A stretch of 58,635 bases of DNA from Candidatus Pseudoruminococcus merdavium (GCA_904419745.1 CAJFSS010000017.1:1-58635); one strand, 5' to 3'; numbered from the stretch's first letter, positions 1 through 9,484 are shown. The notes: a model not told the origin generated them from the letters alone. Program-made: numbers and translations.

Positions 1-94
1 TCCGCAAACTGGAGATTTCTCCAACATGATGCCGTGGATGGTCGTGATGCTCCTCGCTTTGAGCGCATCCGTCGCCTGCGTCCTCAACATCAAA
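1..94 (+). repeat. 94-bp direct repeat, copy 1 (surface-protein anchor)
   Basis: Bases 1-94 match 2843-2936 without a mismatch by eye, and similarity continues past that (aagaAtagagtaagata against aagaCagagtaagata after the copy 2 insertion). The repeat encodes the sorting signal. The window begins inside it, so its true 5' limit is unknown. Repeats like this commonly break assemblies and allow recombination. Confidence 0.9.
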
Positions 95-112
95 AAGAAT
101 AGAGTAAGATAA
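2..112 (+). CDS. C-terminal fragment of a sortase-type surface protein, cut by the window edge
   Basis: The first bases are the last 36 codons of a gene that starts outside the window. They encode a PQTGD sorting motif, a hydrophobic stretch (MMPWMVVMLLALSASVACVL) and a short basic tail NIKKNRVR before TAA at 110-112. This is the usual end of a cell-wall protein anchored by sortase. The first 94 bases are identical to 2843-2936 in the next surface gene, so the two genes are paralogues or share a recombining anchor cassette. This copy probably shows the undamaged form of the tail. The function of the missing part is unknown. Confidence 0.8.
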   Translation, partial: PQTGDFSNMMPWMVVMLLALSASVACVLNIKKNRVR

Positions 113-129
113 ATTTATAACAGATAACA

Positions 130-167
130 AAACAGGGCATATCTGCAAAAGATATGCCCTGTTTTTT
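130..167 (+). terminator. Rho-independent terminator of the truncated surface gene
   Basis: A stem of about 14 bp (aaacagggcatatc pairing with gatatgccctgttt) closes a short A-rich loop and is followed by six T residues. It lies 18 bases after the stop codon at 112. Confidence 0.85.
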
Positions 168-183
168 CCTGTACACAAATAAG

Positions 184-198
184 AAAGGGGTACATTTT
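184..198 (+). promoter_or_regulatory. GTAC-centred motif, copy 1
   Basis: The sequence AAAGGGGTACATTTT resembles AAAGGTGTACTTTT at 274-287 and, more loosely, AAAAGTACACTTTT at 399-412. The three copies surround the promoter at 336-364. They could be binding sites for one regulator; no family is assigned. Confidence 0.35.
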
Positions 199-273
199 AA
201 TATTCGGGAAGGAAAACTGAACTTTTTTGTATTTTTTATATTGTTATTAAAATTAATAATAGGAAAAATTTGT

Positions 274-287
274 AAAGGTGTACTTTT
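274..287 (+). promoter_or_regulatory. GTAC-centred motif, copy 2
   Basis: AAAGGTGTACTTTT. Its part GTGTACTTTT (278-287) is a perfect inverted repeat of AAAAGTACAC at 399-408. Both sites follow a TTTGTAAA-like string. One lies upstream and one downstream of the promoter at 336-364, an arrangement compatible with repression by looping. This is inference. Confidence 0.4.
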
Positions 288-335
288 CCAAAAAAGACAA
301 AATATTGTTATTTCTACAAAACATGTGAAACATAC

Positions 336-364
336 TTGAAAAAAACGGGGATATAGCTTATAAT
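336..364 (+). promoter_or_regulatory. Sigma-A-type promoter for the small ORF and surface-protein gene
   Basis: TTGAAA (336-341) and TATAAT (359-364) are separated by 17 bases. The transcript would start near 371, leaving a leader of about 80 bases before the small gene. The flanking GTAC motifs suggest control at this promoter. Confidence 0.75.
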
Positions 365-398
365 TTTCGTGTAAACAGTGGTGAAAATATGGGTTTGT

Positions 399-412
399 AA
401 AAGTACACTTTT
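399..412 (+). promoter_or_regulatory. GTAC-centred motif, copy 3, in the transcribed leader
   Basis: AAAAGTACACTTTT. Bases 399-408 are the exact reverse complement of 278-287. It sits just downstream of the predicted transcription start, where a bound repressor could block elongation. Inference only. Confidence 0.4.
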
Positions 413-440
413 TTGAACTCAAGCTGTAAAGATGTAGGAG

Positions 441-716
441 ATGAAAGATTTGGCGAAAGAAGAGATTCGCAGTTTATCTTTATTGGAATACCTCGCGGCG
501 CAATCCGGCTGCATGTACCTGTCCGATTTACACCAACCGTATAATCTCTTTTTTGTCCAACGAGCTGTATCAAGAGTTCCTCCATCTGATTATAGTTTGT
601 GGGAGTGGAAGGATGCAGTCCATTACATCACTGGGCAGGTACGTAATTTCCAAACACAAGAACAGGCCAAGAGGTATTTGAGAGATTTTACTCTCAGTGA
701 AGAAGGAGGCATGTAA
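441..716 (+). CDS. Small conserved-looking protein of unknown function
   Basis: An ORF of about 90 residues, mostly helical, with the string YLAAQSGCMYLSDLHQP near the N-terminus and a Trp-rich middle (SLWEWKDAVHYI). I recall similar short proteins in Oscillospiraceae but cannot name a family. The start is uncertain. An AGGAG at 436-440 touches the ATG at 441, whereas the in-frame TTG at 450 is 9 bases away, the same spacing used by the next gene, so TTG at 450 is attractive. The gene lies between a strong promoter and the surface-protein gene and is probably co-transcribed with it. A weak hairpin (TGCGG...CCGCA, 731-749) separates the two. No signal peptide or catalytic motif is visible. Confidence 0.6.
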   Translation: MKDLAKEEIRSLSLLEYLAAQSGCMYLSDLHQPYNLFFVQRAVSRVPPSDYSLWEWKDAVHYITGQVRNFQTQEQAKRYLRDFTLSEEGGM

Positions 717-779
717 AACAATTTATACAATGCGGCTGTTACAACCGCAGAAAACTTGACAATTTAGGAGATTTTGAAT

Positions 780-3035
780 TTGAAAAGGAAAAAATGGCTT
801 TCCGCCCTGCTTTCTGTTGCCATGGTCATCGCCTTGATCCCGGCAGCTGTATTTGCAGCAGGCACTGGAACCATTACCAACGAAACACAAAACAAAACTT
901 ATGACACCCTGCCAGAAGCTTTGCAGGATGCACAGGAAAACGACACCATTACACTCGCTGAAGGCACCTATACAGCTACTGCAAATGAGCAGCTGCGGAT
1001 TAAGACAAAGGGCCTGACCATTAAAGGTGCAGATGGTACCGATTCCAGCAAAGTTATCATTGACGCCAGCACCTATTCTGTTTCCGGACAGGCGGGCGTT
1101 ATGGTAGAGGCAGACGATGTTACCCTGGAAGGACTCACCATTACTAGCTCTGCTGATAATGGCAATGTCAGCACTGTGAAATTCACAAAAATTGCTGACA
1201 GCATGGACAATCCTCTTATCACTGCTGGAACCATCAAAAATGTCACTCTCTCCAGCGTGAAGGGTCATGCACTGAATATCCATGGCGTGGAAAACATGAC
1301 AGTGGACGGTGTGAATGTGACAGACTGCGGAAAATGTTCCATTAGCATTGCAAACTCCCCGAATGTCACTATTTCCAATACCAAAACAGGTGACGGACAT
1401 AGCTTCTGGTGGAGCGACATCCGCATCATGTACTCAGCAAACAATCCCGCATATCAGAACGCTTCCCATCTGGTACTCGGCGCTGGAAACGACTTTGGTT
1501 CTAAAGTTTCTATCAATAGCGAGCGTCCGGCATCCAGCGGTTCTGTGGACACTATCGAGGCCACTGCTGACAGCGGCTTGGTAATTACTCCCCTTAGCAA
1601 TGGGCAATGGACAGTAACCACTGATAGCACCACAAATCCTGCACCGATTACCAATGTAAACAACGGTCTGAAATACAGAAACCTTGCAGCTGCTGTGAAA
1701 GACGCAACTGCCGGCGACACCATCCTGCTTGCAGATGGCCTGTATGACGAGCATATTGTCATTGACAAATCCATCACTCTGAAAAATGCAGAAGGCGCAA
1801 AACCTCAGGTAGCCGATATTGCAGTCACTACTGATGTGAATGATTTGGTTTTCGAAGGCCTTACCTTTGTTGGCGCTTCCAACGTTTCTACTGGTGATGT
1901 CAGCCTCAGCGCTCTGTATCTGGCTGGACCGAATCTGATTAAAAACGTCACTGTTAAGGATTGTGACTTTAAATTGGATGAACAGTACATCACCGTCCAC
2001 CCAGACATGCCTGCAGAAACCACTATTGCAATCACTACCCTCAACGTAGAAGGCCTGACCGTGGAAGGCTGTACCATTGATGGTTACACCATCACCGCTT
2101 ACCACAACCCGGGCAACGGCGGCAACATCGCTTACAAAGACAACACCATCAAGAATGTCAAATCCGGTATTGCCTTCATTGCTACCAAGGGTATCACTGT
2201 TACAGGCAACACCTTTGAAAATGCAAACGGTATCCGCCTGGAGAGCGGCTGGGATTCTGATGACAACAAATGCACAGATGTTACAATCGAGCAGAACAAA
2301 TTCCTCTCCGTTTCTTCTGATGACACCTATGGACAGTATGCAATCCGCACTGAGAATTCCAACGGTGTTTCCGGTTATGAGGGAACCCTGGAACTGAAAG
2401 AGAACTACTGGGGCGAGAACCCGGATTTTGATGCACTGGTTGTTGGCAATGTAGAAACCAATGTATATCCGTATTATGCAGATACTGAGATGACTCAGCT
2501 GGTAACTGCTGCAAACGGTATCACCATCAACTACAATGCAGAGATGGAAGTTGGCGAGACCTTGCAGCTGACCGCTACGGTTTCCCCGGACAATGCAGAT
2601 GACAAGACCGTTACCTGGAGCAGTTCTGATGATTCCATTGCAACGGTTGACCAGAATGGTCTGGTGACTGCAAAAGCAGAAGGAAAAGTAGTCATTACTG
2701 CTACCAATTCTGCTGGACAGACAGCTACCTGCAACATTACTGTAAAAGCTGCTTCCACTGACAACAGCGGCAACAATGACAATCAGGGGAACGGAACCGC
2801 ATCCGAAGTCACTCCTCCGTCTGAAAACGGTGGTTCCTCTACTCCGCAAACTGGAGATTTCTCCAACATGATGCCGTGGATGGTCGTGATGCTCCTCGCT
2901 TTGAGCGCATCCGTCGCCTGCGTCCTCAACATCAAACGTCGCCTGCGTCCTCAACATCAAAAAGAACAGAGTAAGATAACCCTTTTTCGTCTAAGAAATC
3001 GCCGGCTTTTTGAAAAAGCCGGCGATTTTTTATGA
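780..3035 (+). CDS. Beta-helix surface protein with Ig-like domain and damaged sortase tail
   Basis: A secreted protein of 751 residues. A TTG start at 780, 9 bases after AGGAG (766-770), gives a clean signal peptide MKRKKWLSALLSVAMVIALI ending near AVFA-AG. The TTG at 774 is only 3 bases from the AGGAG. Residues about 30-560 hold two related right-handed beta-helix units, each opening with a GDTI/NDTI...L(A)xGxY pattern and containing repeated V/I-x-N/D-x-T turns, as in pectate-lyase-fold proteins. A BIG2-like Ig domain follows (about 585-655, with VTWSSSDDSIATVDQNG), then a Ser/Gly/Asn linker, TPQTG (a variant of LPxTG) and a hydrophobic segment. A 25-bp tandem duplication (2912-2961) shifts the frame after NIK, so the former stop at 2977-2979 is read through. 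The protein gains about 32 residues and ends at TGA 3033-3035, beyond the terminator hairpin. Likely a carbohydrate-binding or adhesive wall protein; no enzyme activity is proven. Confidence 0.8.
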   Translation: MKRKKWLSALLSVAMVIALIPAAVFAAGTGTITNETQNKTYDTLPEALQDAQENDTITLAEGTYTATANEQLRIKTKGLTIKGADGTDSSKVIIDASTYSVSGQAGVMVEADDVTLEGLTITSSADNGNVSTVKFTKIADSMDNPLITAGTIKNVTLSSVKGHALNIHGVENMTVDGVNVTDCGKCSISIANSPNVTISNTKTGDGHSFWWSDIRIMYSANNPAYQNASHLVLGAGNDFGSKVSINSERPASSGSVDTIEATADSGLVITPLSNGQWTVTTDSTTNPAPITNVNNGLKYRNLAAAVKDATAGDTILLADGLYDEHIVIDKSITLKNAEGAKPQVADIAVTTDVNDLVFEGLTFVGASNVSTGDVSLSALYLAGPNLIKNVTVKDCDFKLDEQYITVHPDMPAETTIAITTLNVEGLTVEGCTIDGYTITAYHNPGNGGNIAYKDNTIKNVKSGIAFIATKGITVTGNTFENANGIRLESGWDSDDNKCTDVTIEQNKFLSVSSDDTYGQYAIRTENSNGVSGYEGTLELKENYWGENPDFDALVVGNVETNVYPYYADTEMTQLVTAANGITINYNAEMEVGETLQLTATVSPDNADDKTVTWSSSDDSIATVDQNGLVTAKAEGKVVITATNSAGQTATCNITVKAASTDNSGNNDNQGNGTASEVTPPSENGGSSTPQTGDFSNMMPWMVVMLLALSASVACVLNIKRRLRPQHQKEQSKITLFRLRNRRLFEKAGDFL
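2843..2936 (+). repeat. 94-bp direct repeat, copy 2 (surface-protein anchor)
   Basis: Identical to bases 1-94. It encodes the PQTG sorting signal and membrane segment of the second surface protein. Recombination between the copies would delete or fuse the 2.7 kb between them. Confidence 0.9.
2912..2961 (+). repeat. 25-bp tandem duplication inside the coding sequence
   Basis: The unit cgtcgcctgcgtcctcaaca+tcaaa occurs twice in a row (2912-2936 and 2937-2961). Copy 1 of the anchor repeat has it once. Because 25 is not a multiple of three, the duplication changes the reading frame at the end of the surface protein. Confidence 0.95.
2996..3031 (+). terminator. Rho-independent terminator overlapping the extended surface-protein ORF
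   Basis: aaatcgccggctttt pairs with aaaagccggcgattt, followed by TTTTTT at 3026-3031. In the shifted frame the stop codon TGA is at 3033-3035, just past the T tract. Many transcripts would therefore end at or before the stop. Confidence 0.9.
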
Positions 3036-3062
3036 TTGCTTTTATTGATTTGTTGGCTCGAC

Positions 3063-3102
3063 AAAAAAGAGTGTATCTTCTAGGGAAAGATACACTCTTT
3101 TT
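3063..3102 (-). terminator. Rho-independent terminator of the ligA-gatCAB operon
   Basis: A 16-bp stem (aaaaagagtgtatctt pairing with aagatacactcttttt) closed by ctaggga lies 13 bases beyond the gatB stop. On the minus strand it ends in a T run. Confidence 0.9.
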
Positions 3103-3114
3103 ATTAGTCATTTC

Positions 3115-4557
3115 TTACAGGGTTTCAATCAAGTTAGAGAGAAGTTCTCTCAAAATTGCAGGATTCCCCTGTCCTTTAGACGCCTTCATACACTGGCCGA
3201 CCAGGAAACCGAGTACATTGGTTTTTCCATTCTTATAATCGTTAACCGCCTTTTCATTCTTTGAAAGGACGTCCTTTGCAATCGCTTCCAGAGCGCCCTT
3301 ATCGCTGACCTGGGCAAGCCCCTTTTCTTTGACAACATCTTCCGGTTCTTTCTCAGAAAAAATAATTTCGTCCAAAACCGTACGTCCGGCTGTCGAAGAA
3401 ATCTTTCCCTCTTCCACCAGGGAAATCAAACGGCAGAGTTTGTCCGGATTCATGTTGGTATCCGCCAACGTCTTGTTTTTCTCGTTTAGAATCCGAGTGA
3501 TATCCACTAAAATCCAGTTGGAAACCGTACGCGGCTTAAGTTTTCCGTTACCCATGCAAGCCTCAAAGAAATCCGCCTTATCCGGGTTTTCAATAAAGAG
3601 GTTGATATCGGTCAAAGGCAACTGGTAGTCCTCCAAATAGCGGATCGTTTTGGCATTTGGGAGTTCCGGCTGCTCCGCCTTCAGGCGTTCAATCAGCTGC
3701 GGCTCCACAACCACAGTATAGAGATCCGGCTCTGGGAAATAGCGGTAATCCGCCGCATCGCCTTTGGAGCGCATGGGGAAATTCCTTCCCTTGGCGTCAT
3801 CCCAGCGGAGCGTTTCCTGTTCAATGGTGCCTCCAGCTTCCAAAATCTCTTTCTGGCGCTGCACCTCATAGCGGATTGCCCGCTCCGCTCCGCTGAAGGT
3901 ATTGATATTCTTCATCTCGCAGCGTGTTCCATAGGTATCGCTGCCCTTTTCCCGCAAAGAGACGTTGACGTCGCAGCGGATGGAACCTTCCTGCATTTTA
4001 CAGTCAGAAATATTTAAGTATTGCAGAATGGATTTTATGGTTTCCAGGAAAGCGCGCGCTTCCTCTGCGCTCCTCATATCCGGTTTTGTGACAATCTCAA
4101 TCAGAGGAACGCCGCAGCGGTTATAGTCAATCAGGCTGCCGGAAAAACTCTCGTCGTGGAGCAATTTTCCTGCATCCTCTTCGATATGGATTTCCTCAAT
4201 CCCGATCACTTTCCGGGATTTCCCCTCATCCAGGACAATTTCCACCCCGCCGTTTTTGCAGATTTGGTTGGAGCCCTGCGTAATCTGATAGGCTTTGGGC
4301 AAGTCGGGGTAATAGTAGTTTTTGCGATCCATGGTGCTGATCTCGCTAATGGAGCAGCCGCAGGCAAGGCCCATCTTTACCGCATACTCCACCACTTTTT
4401 GATTGAGTACGGGCAGAGTACCCGGCATCCCGGTGCAAACCGGGCAGCAGTTGGTATTGACCTCCGCACCAAAGCTGTTTTTACAGCTACAGAAAATTTT
4501 TGTCTTTGTATTGAGCTCGGCGTGTACCTCCAAGCCGATGACTACCTCGTAATCCAT
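3115..4557 (-). CDS. gatB: Asp/Glu-tRNA(Asn/Gln) amidotransferase subunit B
   Basis: A 480-residue protein of normal GatB length. With GatA and GatC it converts misacylated Glu-tRNA(Gln) (and Asp-tRNA(Asn)) to the correct aminoacyl-tRNA in the cytosol. The N-terminus MDYEVVIGLEVHAEL and the zinc-binding Cys cluster (CSC...CCPVC, residues about 24-41) are typical. The helical tRNA-binding YqeY-like tail fills the last 150 residues (ending GNPAILRELLSNLIETL). It is the last gene of the operon, 18 bases after gatA, followed by a terminator. Confidence 0.97.
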   Translation of the reverse strand: MDYEVVIGLEVHAELNTKTKIFCSCKNSFGAEVNTNCCPVCTGMPGTLPVLNQKVVEYAVKMGLACGCSISEISTMDRKNYYYPDLPKAYQITQGSNQICKNGGVEIVLDEGKSRKVIGIEEIHIEEDAGKLLHDESFSGSLIDYNRCGVPLIEIVTKPDMRSAEEARAFLETIKSILQYLNISDCKMQEGSIRCDVNVSLREKGSDTYGTRCEMKNINTFSGAERAIRYEVQRQKEILEAGGTIEQETLRWDDAKGRNFPMRSKGDAADYRYFPEPDLYTVVVEPQLIERLKAEQPELPNAKTIRYLEDYQLPLTDINLFIENPDKADFFEACMGNGKLKPRTVSNWILVDITRILNEKNKTLADTNMNPDKLCRLISLVEEGKISSTAGRTVLDEIIFSEKEPEDVVKEKGLAQVSDKGALEAIAKDVLSKNEKAVNDYKNGKTNVLGFLVGQCMKASKGQGNPAILRELLSNLIETL

Positions 4558-4575
4558 TGAAAGTAACCGCCTTTC

Positions 4576-6039
4576 TTACTTTAACTCCGGCATTTTGTTA
4601 AAGCCGCCGTAAATATTTTCATAGATCTGCGCAACATTGAGCAATAGCCCGTCCGAGAACATCGGGCCGCACAGCTGCAATCCCATTGGCAAACCTGCTT
4701 TGGTAATGCCGCATGGTACGGACAGGGAGGGAATCCCTGCAATATTGGACGGGGTAAGGAACATGTCGTTTGCAAATTTTTTCATATGTTCGTCTATTGG
4801 CGCATTGATTTCAAACGCAACGCGCGGGGTTGCCGGGGAAAGCAGGACGTCGCACTGTTCAAACGCCTCGTCAAATTCCCGGATCATCATAGCCTGTGCG
4901 TATTTTGCGCGCCGATAATAATCGTGTTTTCTGCCCTCCGTCAAAACCAGGTTTCCAAGCAGGACGCGCTTTTTCACTTCGTCACCCATTCCCTCAGTGC
5001 GGGTCTTTTCAAACATTTCGCTGTAAGAGGAAACATCCGCTGCACGGAATCCATAGCGCACGCCGTCATAACGTGCCAAATTGGAGGCCGCCTCCATATT
5101 ACCAAGGACATTGTAAATCGGCATGGCATAGGGAGTACTGGGAAGCGATACTTCAACCAGAACAGCGCCCTGGGCTTCGAGTTCTTTTGCCGCCTTGTGC
5201 GCTGCATCCAGGATTTGCGGGTCAACGCCTTCGCAGAAATATTCTTTCGGCAGGCCAATTCTCAGCCCTTTGATGCTGTTGTTCAATCCACCGAGCAGAT
5301 CACCGAGGTCTCTTTCGGAAGAGGTGGCGTCCATCGGATCGTGTCCGCTCATCACGCTCAAAAGCATTGCCGTATCGCGGACAGTTTTCCCCATCGGCCC
5401 AATCTGATCCATCGAGGAGGACAGCGCAAACAGACCATAACGGGACACAGAACCATAACTCGGCTTCATGCCGATGACATGGCAGAATGCCCCCGGCTGC
5501 CGGATAGAACCGCCGGTGTCGGTTCCAAAGGCCAAGATCGCTTCCCCTGCTGCAAGCGCAGCAGAAGAACCGCCGGAGGAACCACCGGGTACACGGGTCA
5601 AATCCCAGGGGTTTTTCGTCTTTTTATAGTAGGAAGTCTGGCAGGAAGAACCCATGGCAAACTCATCCAGATTAAGTTTGCCAGGGATTACCGCCAGGGA
5701 GTCTTTTATTTTTGCAACAACCGTGGCGTCATATGGCGGCAGGAACCCCTCCAGCATTTTAGAGGCACTGGTTGTCTGTACCCCTTTTGTCGCCAGGTTA
5801 TCTTTTACGCCGACCGGAATCCCGGCAAGCAGAGGGAGTTCTTCCCCTTTTGCAAGCTTTTCATCCACCAGGCGTGCTGTCTCCAGCGCACTTTCCTTGG
5901 TCAGGGTAATATATGCTTCTACCCTGTCTTCCACCTGTTCAATTCTTTCAAAAACAGAATTTGCAATTTCCACTGCACTGCACTCCTTGTTGCGGAGCAT
6001 ATCATGCAGCTGCGATGCACTCAACGTATATAACTGCAT
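4576..6039 (-). CDS. gatA: Asp/Glu-tRNA(Asn/Gln) amidotransferase subunit A
   Basis: The glutaminase subunit of GatCAB (487 residues). It releases ammonia from glutamine for GatB. The amidase signature is intact: catalytic Lys in GVKDNLATKG, the Ser-rich PGGSSGGSSAA loop with the cis-Ser, and the nucleophile in DTGGSIRQP. The start is the ATG at 6039 (MQLYTLSASQL), because AGGAGG lies 9 bases upstream; the open frame extends 13 codons further but would overlap gatC. It follows gatC after 13 bases. Confidence 0.97.
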   Translation of the reverse strand: MQLYTLSASQLHDMLRNKECSAVEIANSVFERIEQVEDRVEAYITLTKESALETARLVDEKLAKGEELPLLAGIPVGVKDNLATKGVQTTSASKMLEGFLPPYDATVVAKIKDSLAVIPGKLNLDEFAMGSSCQTSYYKKTKNPWDLTRVPGGSSGGSSAALAAGEAILAFGTDTGGSIRQPGAFCHVIGMKPSYGSVSRYGLFALSSSMDQIGPMGKTVRDTAMLLSVMSGHDPMDATSSERDLGDLLGGLNNSIKGLRIGLPKEYFCEGVDPQILDAAHKAAKELEAQGAVLVEVSLPSTPYAMPIYNVLGNMEAASNLARYDGVRYGFRAADVSSYSEMFEKTRTEGMGDEVKKRVLLGNLVLTEGRKHDYYRRAKYAQAMMIREFDEAFEQCDVLLSPATPRVAFEINAPIDEHMKKFANDMFLTPSNIAGIPSLSVPCGITKAGLPMGLQLCGPMFSDGLLLNVAQIYENIYGGFNKMPELK

Positions 6040-6052
6040 AGCGGAAACCCTC

Positions 6053-6328
6053 CTATTCCACAATTTTCGGTACGACAAAGCAGCCAGCCTCCACCTGGGG
6101 AGCGCTCGCCAGCAGGTCTTCTCGTTTGGTCGACGGCTGTATCTCGTCTTCTCTCAATTTCATGGGAATTACCTGCGGCTGTACCTGAAAATCACCAGCC
6201 TGCGGAAGCGTCTCAATGCCTTCAAGCGCCTCTCGCAGAAGGGTCTCATACTTTTGTTCTTCCTGCTCGGTCAGAGTGAGCATGGAAAGCTTTGCAATCT
6301 TCTGAATATTAAATGGAAGTTCCTGCAC
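6053..6328 (-). CDS. gatC: Asp/Glu-tRNA(Asn/Gln) amidotransferase subunit C
   Basis: A 91-residue GatC, the small subunit that wraps around GatA and stabilises the GatAB complex. Typical features are the N-terminal IQKIAKLSMLTLTEQE helix and the C-terminal region with REDEIQPSTKREDLLASAP, where the DxxxPS...LLxNAP-type motif of the family is recognisable. It sits between ligA and gatA, which is a common order in Clostridia. Confidence 0.93.
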   Translation of the reverse strand: MQELPFNIQKIAKLSMLTLTEQEEQKYETLLREALEGIETLPQAGDFQVQPQVIPMKLREDEIQPSTKREDLLASAPQVEAGCFVVPKIVE

Positions 6329-6366
6329 CTTCTGATTCTCCTTTGTCTGATAGTCATATCGTCACA

Positions 6367-8355
<1,989 letters not shown>

Positions 8356-8381
8356 TTAACCCTCCGAAAATCGCTTTTCCC

Positions 8382-8410
8382 ATTATAGCATAATCAGGGA
8401 ATTTTGAAAA
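8382..8410 (-). promoter_or_regulatory. Promoter of ligA-gatCAB
   Basis: On the minus strand an extended -10, TGCTATAAT (TATAAT at 8382-8387), lies 17 bases from TTTTCA (8405-8410). Confidence 0.7.
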
Positions 8411-8515
8411 TAAAATCTCGAAAAATCTCACTTTTTGTGGCATAGTCCAAATTGCAGGGAAGTCCCTTCCCTGAGTATGGAGAAAATCTCCTGTTTTCAT
8501 ACATAACAGAATGGT

Positions 8516-8544
8516 TTGCATCTCTGGATTCCCAATGCTATAAT
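8516..8544 (+). promoter_or_regulatory. Promoter of the VanZ-family gene
   Basis: TTGCAT (8516-8521), 17 bases, then TATAAT (8539-8544) with an upstream TGC that makes it an extended -10. The gene starts 48 bases downstream. Confidence 0.8.
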
Positions 8545-8592
8545 AGGAACCATTCTAATTTATTATCCTGTTATGAATAGGAGAAAGCCCGT

Positions 8593-9063
8593 ATGAAATG
8601 GTTTTACCAGCATCGGAAATTTTTGATGATCCTCCTCACCTTTTTCTTTATTTTGTTTATATTTTCAAACTCCTTGCAAAACGGAACGGATTCTGGAAAT
8701 CGGAGCGGATTTGTCACAGAATTATTGAATCAGTTCCTGTCCCTGTTTCACCTGTCGATTACAGAACATTTTATCCGGAAAGCAGCGCATTTCAGCGAAT
8801 ACCTGATCCTGGGTATCCTGCTGATGCTCACTCTCCGTTCTTTCACCACAAAACTCGGGCGTTTTCTTACGGTTCCCCTGTTTGTTGGATTGCTTGTTCC
8901 AGTCTGTGACGAAAGCCTCCAGCTCCTGATTCCAGGGCGCTCTGGGATGGTAAGCGATGTTTTGATTGACTTTTCCGGCGTCCTTTCCGGGATACTGTTA
9001 TGCTGGCTTTTTGTCTTATTCTTTACTAAAACAACATCACGGCGCAAGGCGTCCCCCTTTTAA
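8593..9063 (+). CDS. VanZ family membrane protein
   Basis: A 156-residue membrane protein with about four transmembrane segments. The VanZ family signatures are present: RKAAHFSEYLILG (residues about 62-74), the CDESLQLLIPGR loop and GMVSDVLIDFSG near the C-terminus. VanZ itself raises teicoplanin resistance, but most relatives have no known role. An AGGAG-like site precedes the ATG. It is a single-gene unit with its own promoter and terminator, so there is no evidence of a resistance cluster. Confidence 0.88.
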   Translation: MKWFYQHRKFLMILLTFFFILFIFSNSLQNGTDSGNRSGFVTELLNQFLSLFHLSITEHFIRKAAHFSEYLILGILLMLTLRSFTTKLGRFLTVPLFVGLLVPVCDESLQLLIPGRSGMVSDVLIDFSGVLSGILLCWLFVLFFTKTTSRRKASPF

Positions 9064-9065
9064 GA

Positions 9066-9103
9066 AAAAATCCCGTATCTCTTAACCGAGATACGGGATT
9101 TTT
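9066..9103. terminator. Bidirectional terminator between the VanZ gene and the small peptide ORF
   Basis: A perfect 16-bp stem (aaaaatcccgtatctc / gagatacgggattttt) with a 6-base loop. A runs on one side and T runs on the other let it work for both the plus-strand VanZ gene and the minus-strand peptide ORF. Confidence 0.9.
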
Positions 9104-9122
9104 CATAACCATGTTCCGAATC

Positions 9123-9179
9123 TTAGTGGCCAAACCACCATTTCAGATACTCAAGAAGTCCATCCCAGAAATCCTGCAT
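9123..9179 (-). CDS. Predicted 18-residue amphipathic peptide
   Basis: A very short ORF, MQDFWDGLLEYLKWWFGH, with a strong ribosome-binding site (AGGAGGG, 8 bases before ATG 9179) and a terminator 20 bases after its TAA. Aromatic and aliphatic residues at 4, 5, 8, 9, 11, 12, 15 and 16 would form one face of a helix, with D3, D6, E10 and K13 on the other. This pattern fits a small membrane-associated peptide, for example a signal, toxin of a type I module or a PSM-like peptide; no function can be assigned. The upstream 300 bases have no other gene, so a long leader or regulatory RNA is possible. Confidence 0.5.
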   Translation of the reverse strand: MQDFWDGLLEYLKWWFGH

Positions 9180-9484
9180 AGTGCCTTCCCTCCTTGTGAT
9201 AAAATTGCAAGCTGTTCGCTTGTCCTCAACATATCACTCCGAAGAGATAGAAGTCCGTTGTGTTTCGCGGCACTATTTCGTCGAAAAATGCGGTTTTGGA
9301 TCCTCTTTCTTTCAGCTTATCCTATCCAAACCGCAATACAGGCTCTCTTGCTTCAAAACGATTCTGTCGTTTTTTGCGGTAAATATTACTGGATAATTAC
9401 CTTTTTCTGAACCCTAAAATCTTCATTCAGGAAAACATTCCAATCGGCAATGTCCATACATAAAAATCTACTGTCAACAAGAAA
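9180..9484 (-). other. Non-coding stretch upstream of the peptide ORF, with an inverted repeat
   Basis: There is no credible protein gene here. The inverted repeat TGCGGTTTTGGAT (9289-9301) with ATCCAAACCGCA (9324-9335) can form a 12-bp stem with one bulge. A possible minus-strand promoter is TTCAGA-17-TAATAT around 9382-9410. Together these suggest an RNA leader for the peptide, but the support is modest. Confidence 0.35.

Noticed and set aside
1434-2960. Large open frame on the minus strand inside the surface-protein gene
   Set aside because: Its Cys- and Ile-rich composition is the shadow of the plus-strand codon usage; it has no ribosome-binding site or family match.
4786-6033. 415-codon plus-strand frame antisense to gatA
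   Set aside because: It is the mirror of the gatA frame and has no start signal or recognisable motif.
8593-9063. Glycopeptide-resistance (van) locus, because VanZ- and VanY-like genes both occur
   Set aside because: They lie 9 kb apart on opposite strands, with no vanHAX or vanRS genes.
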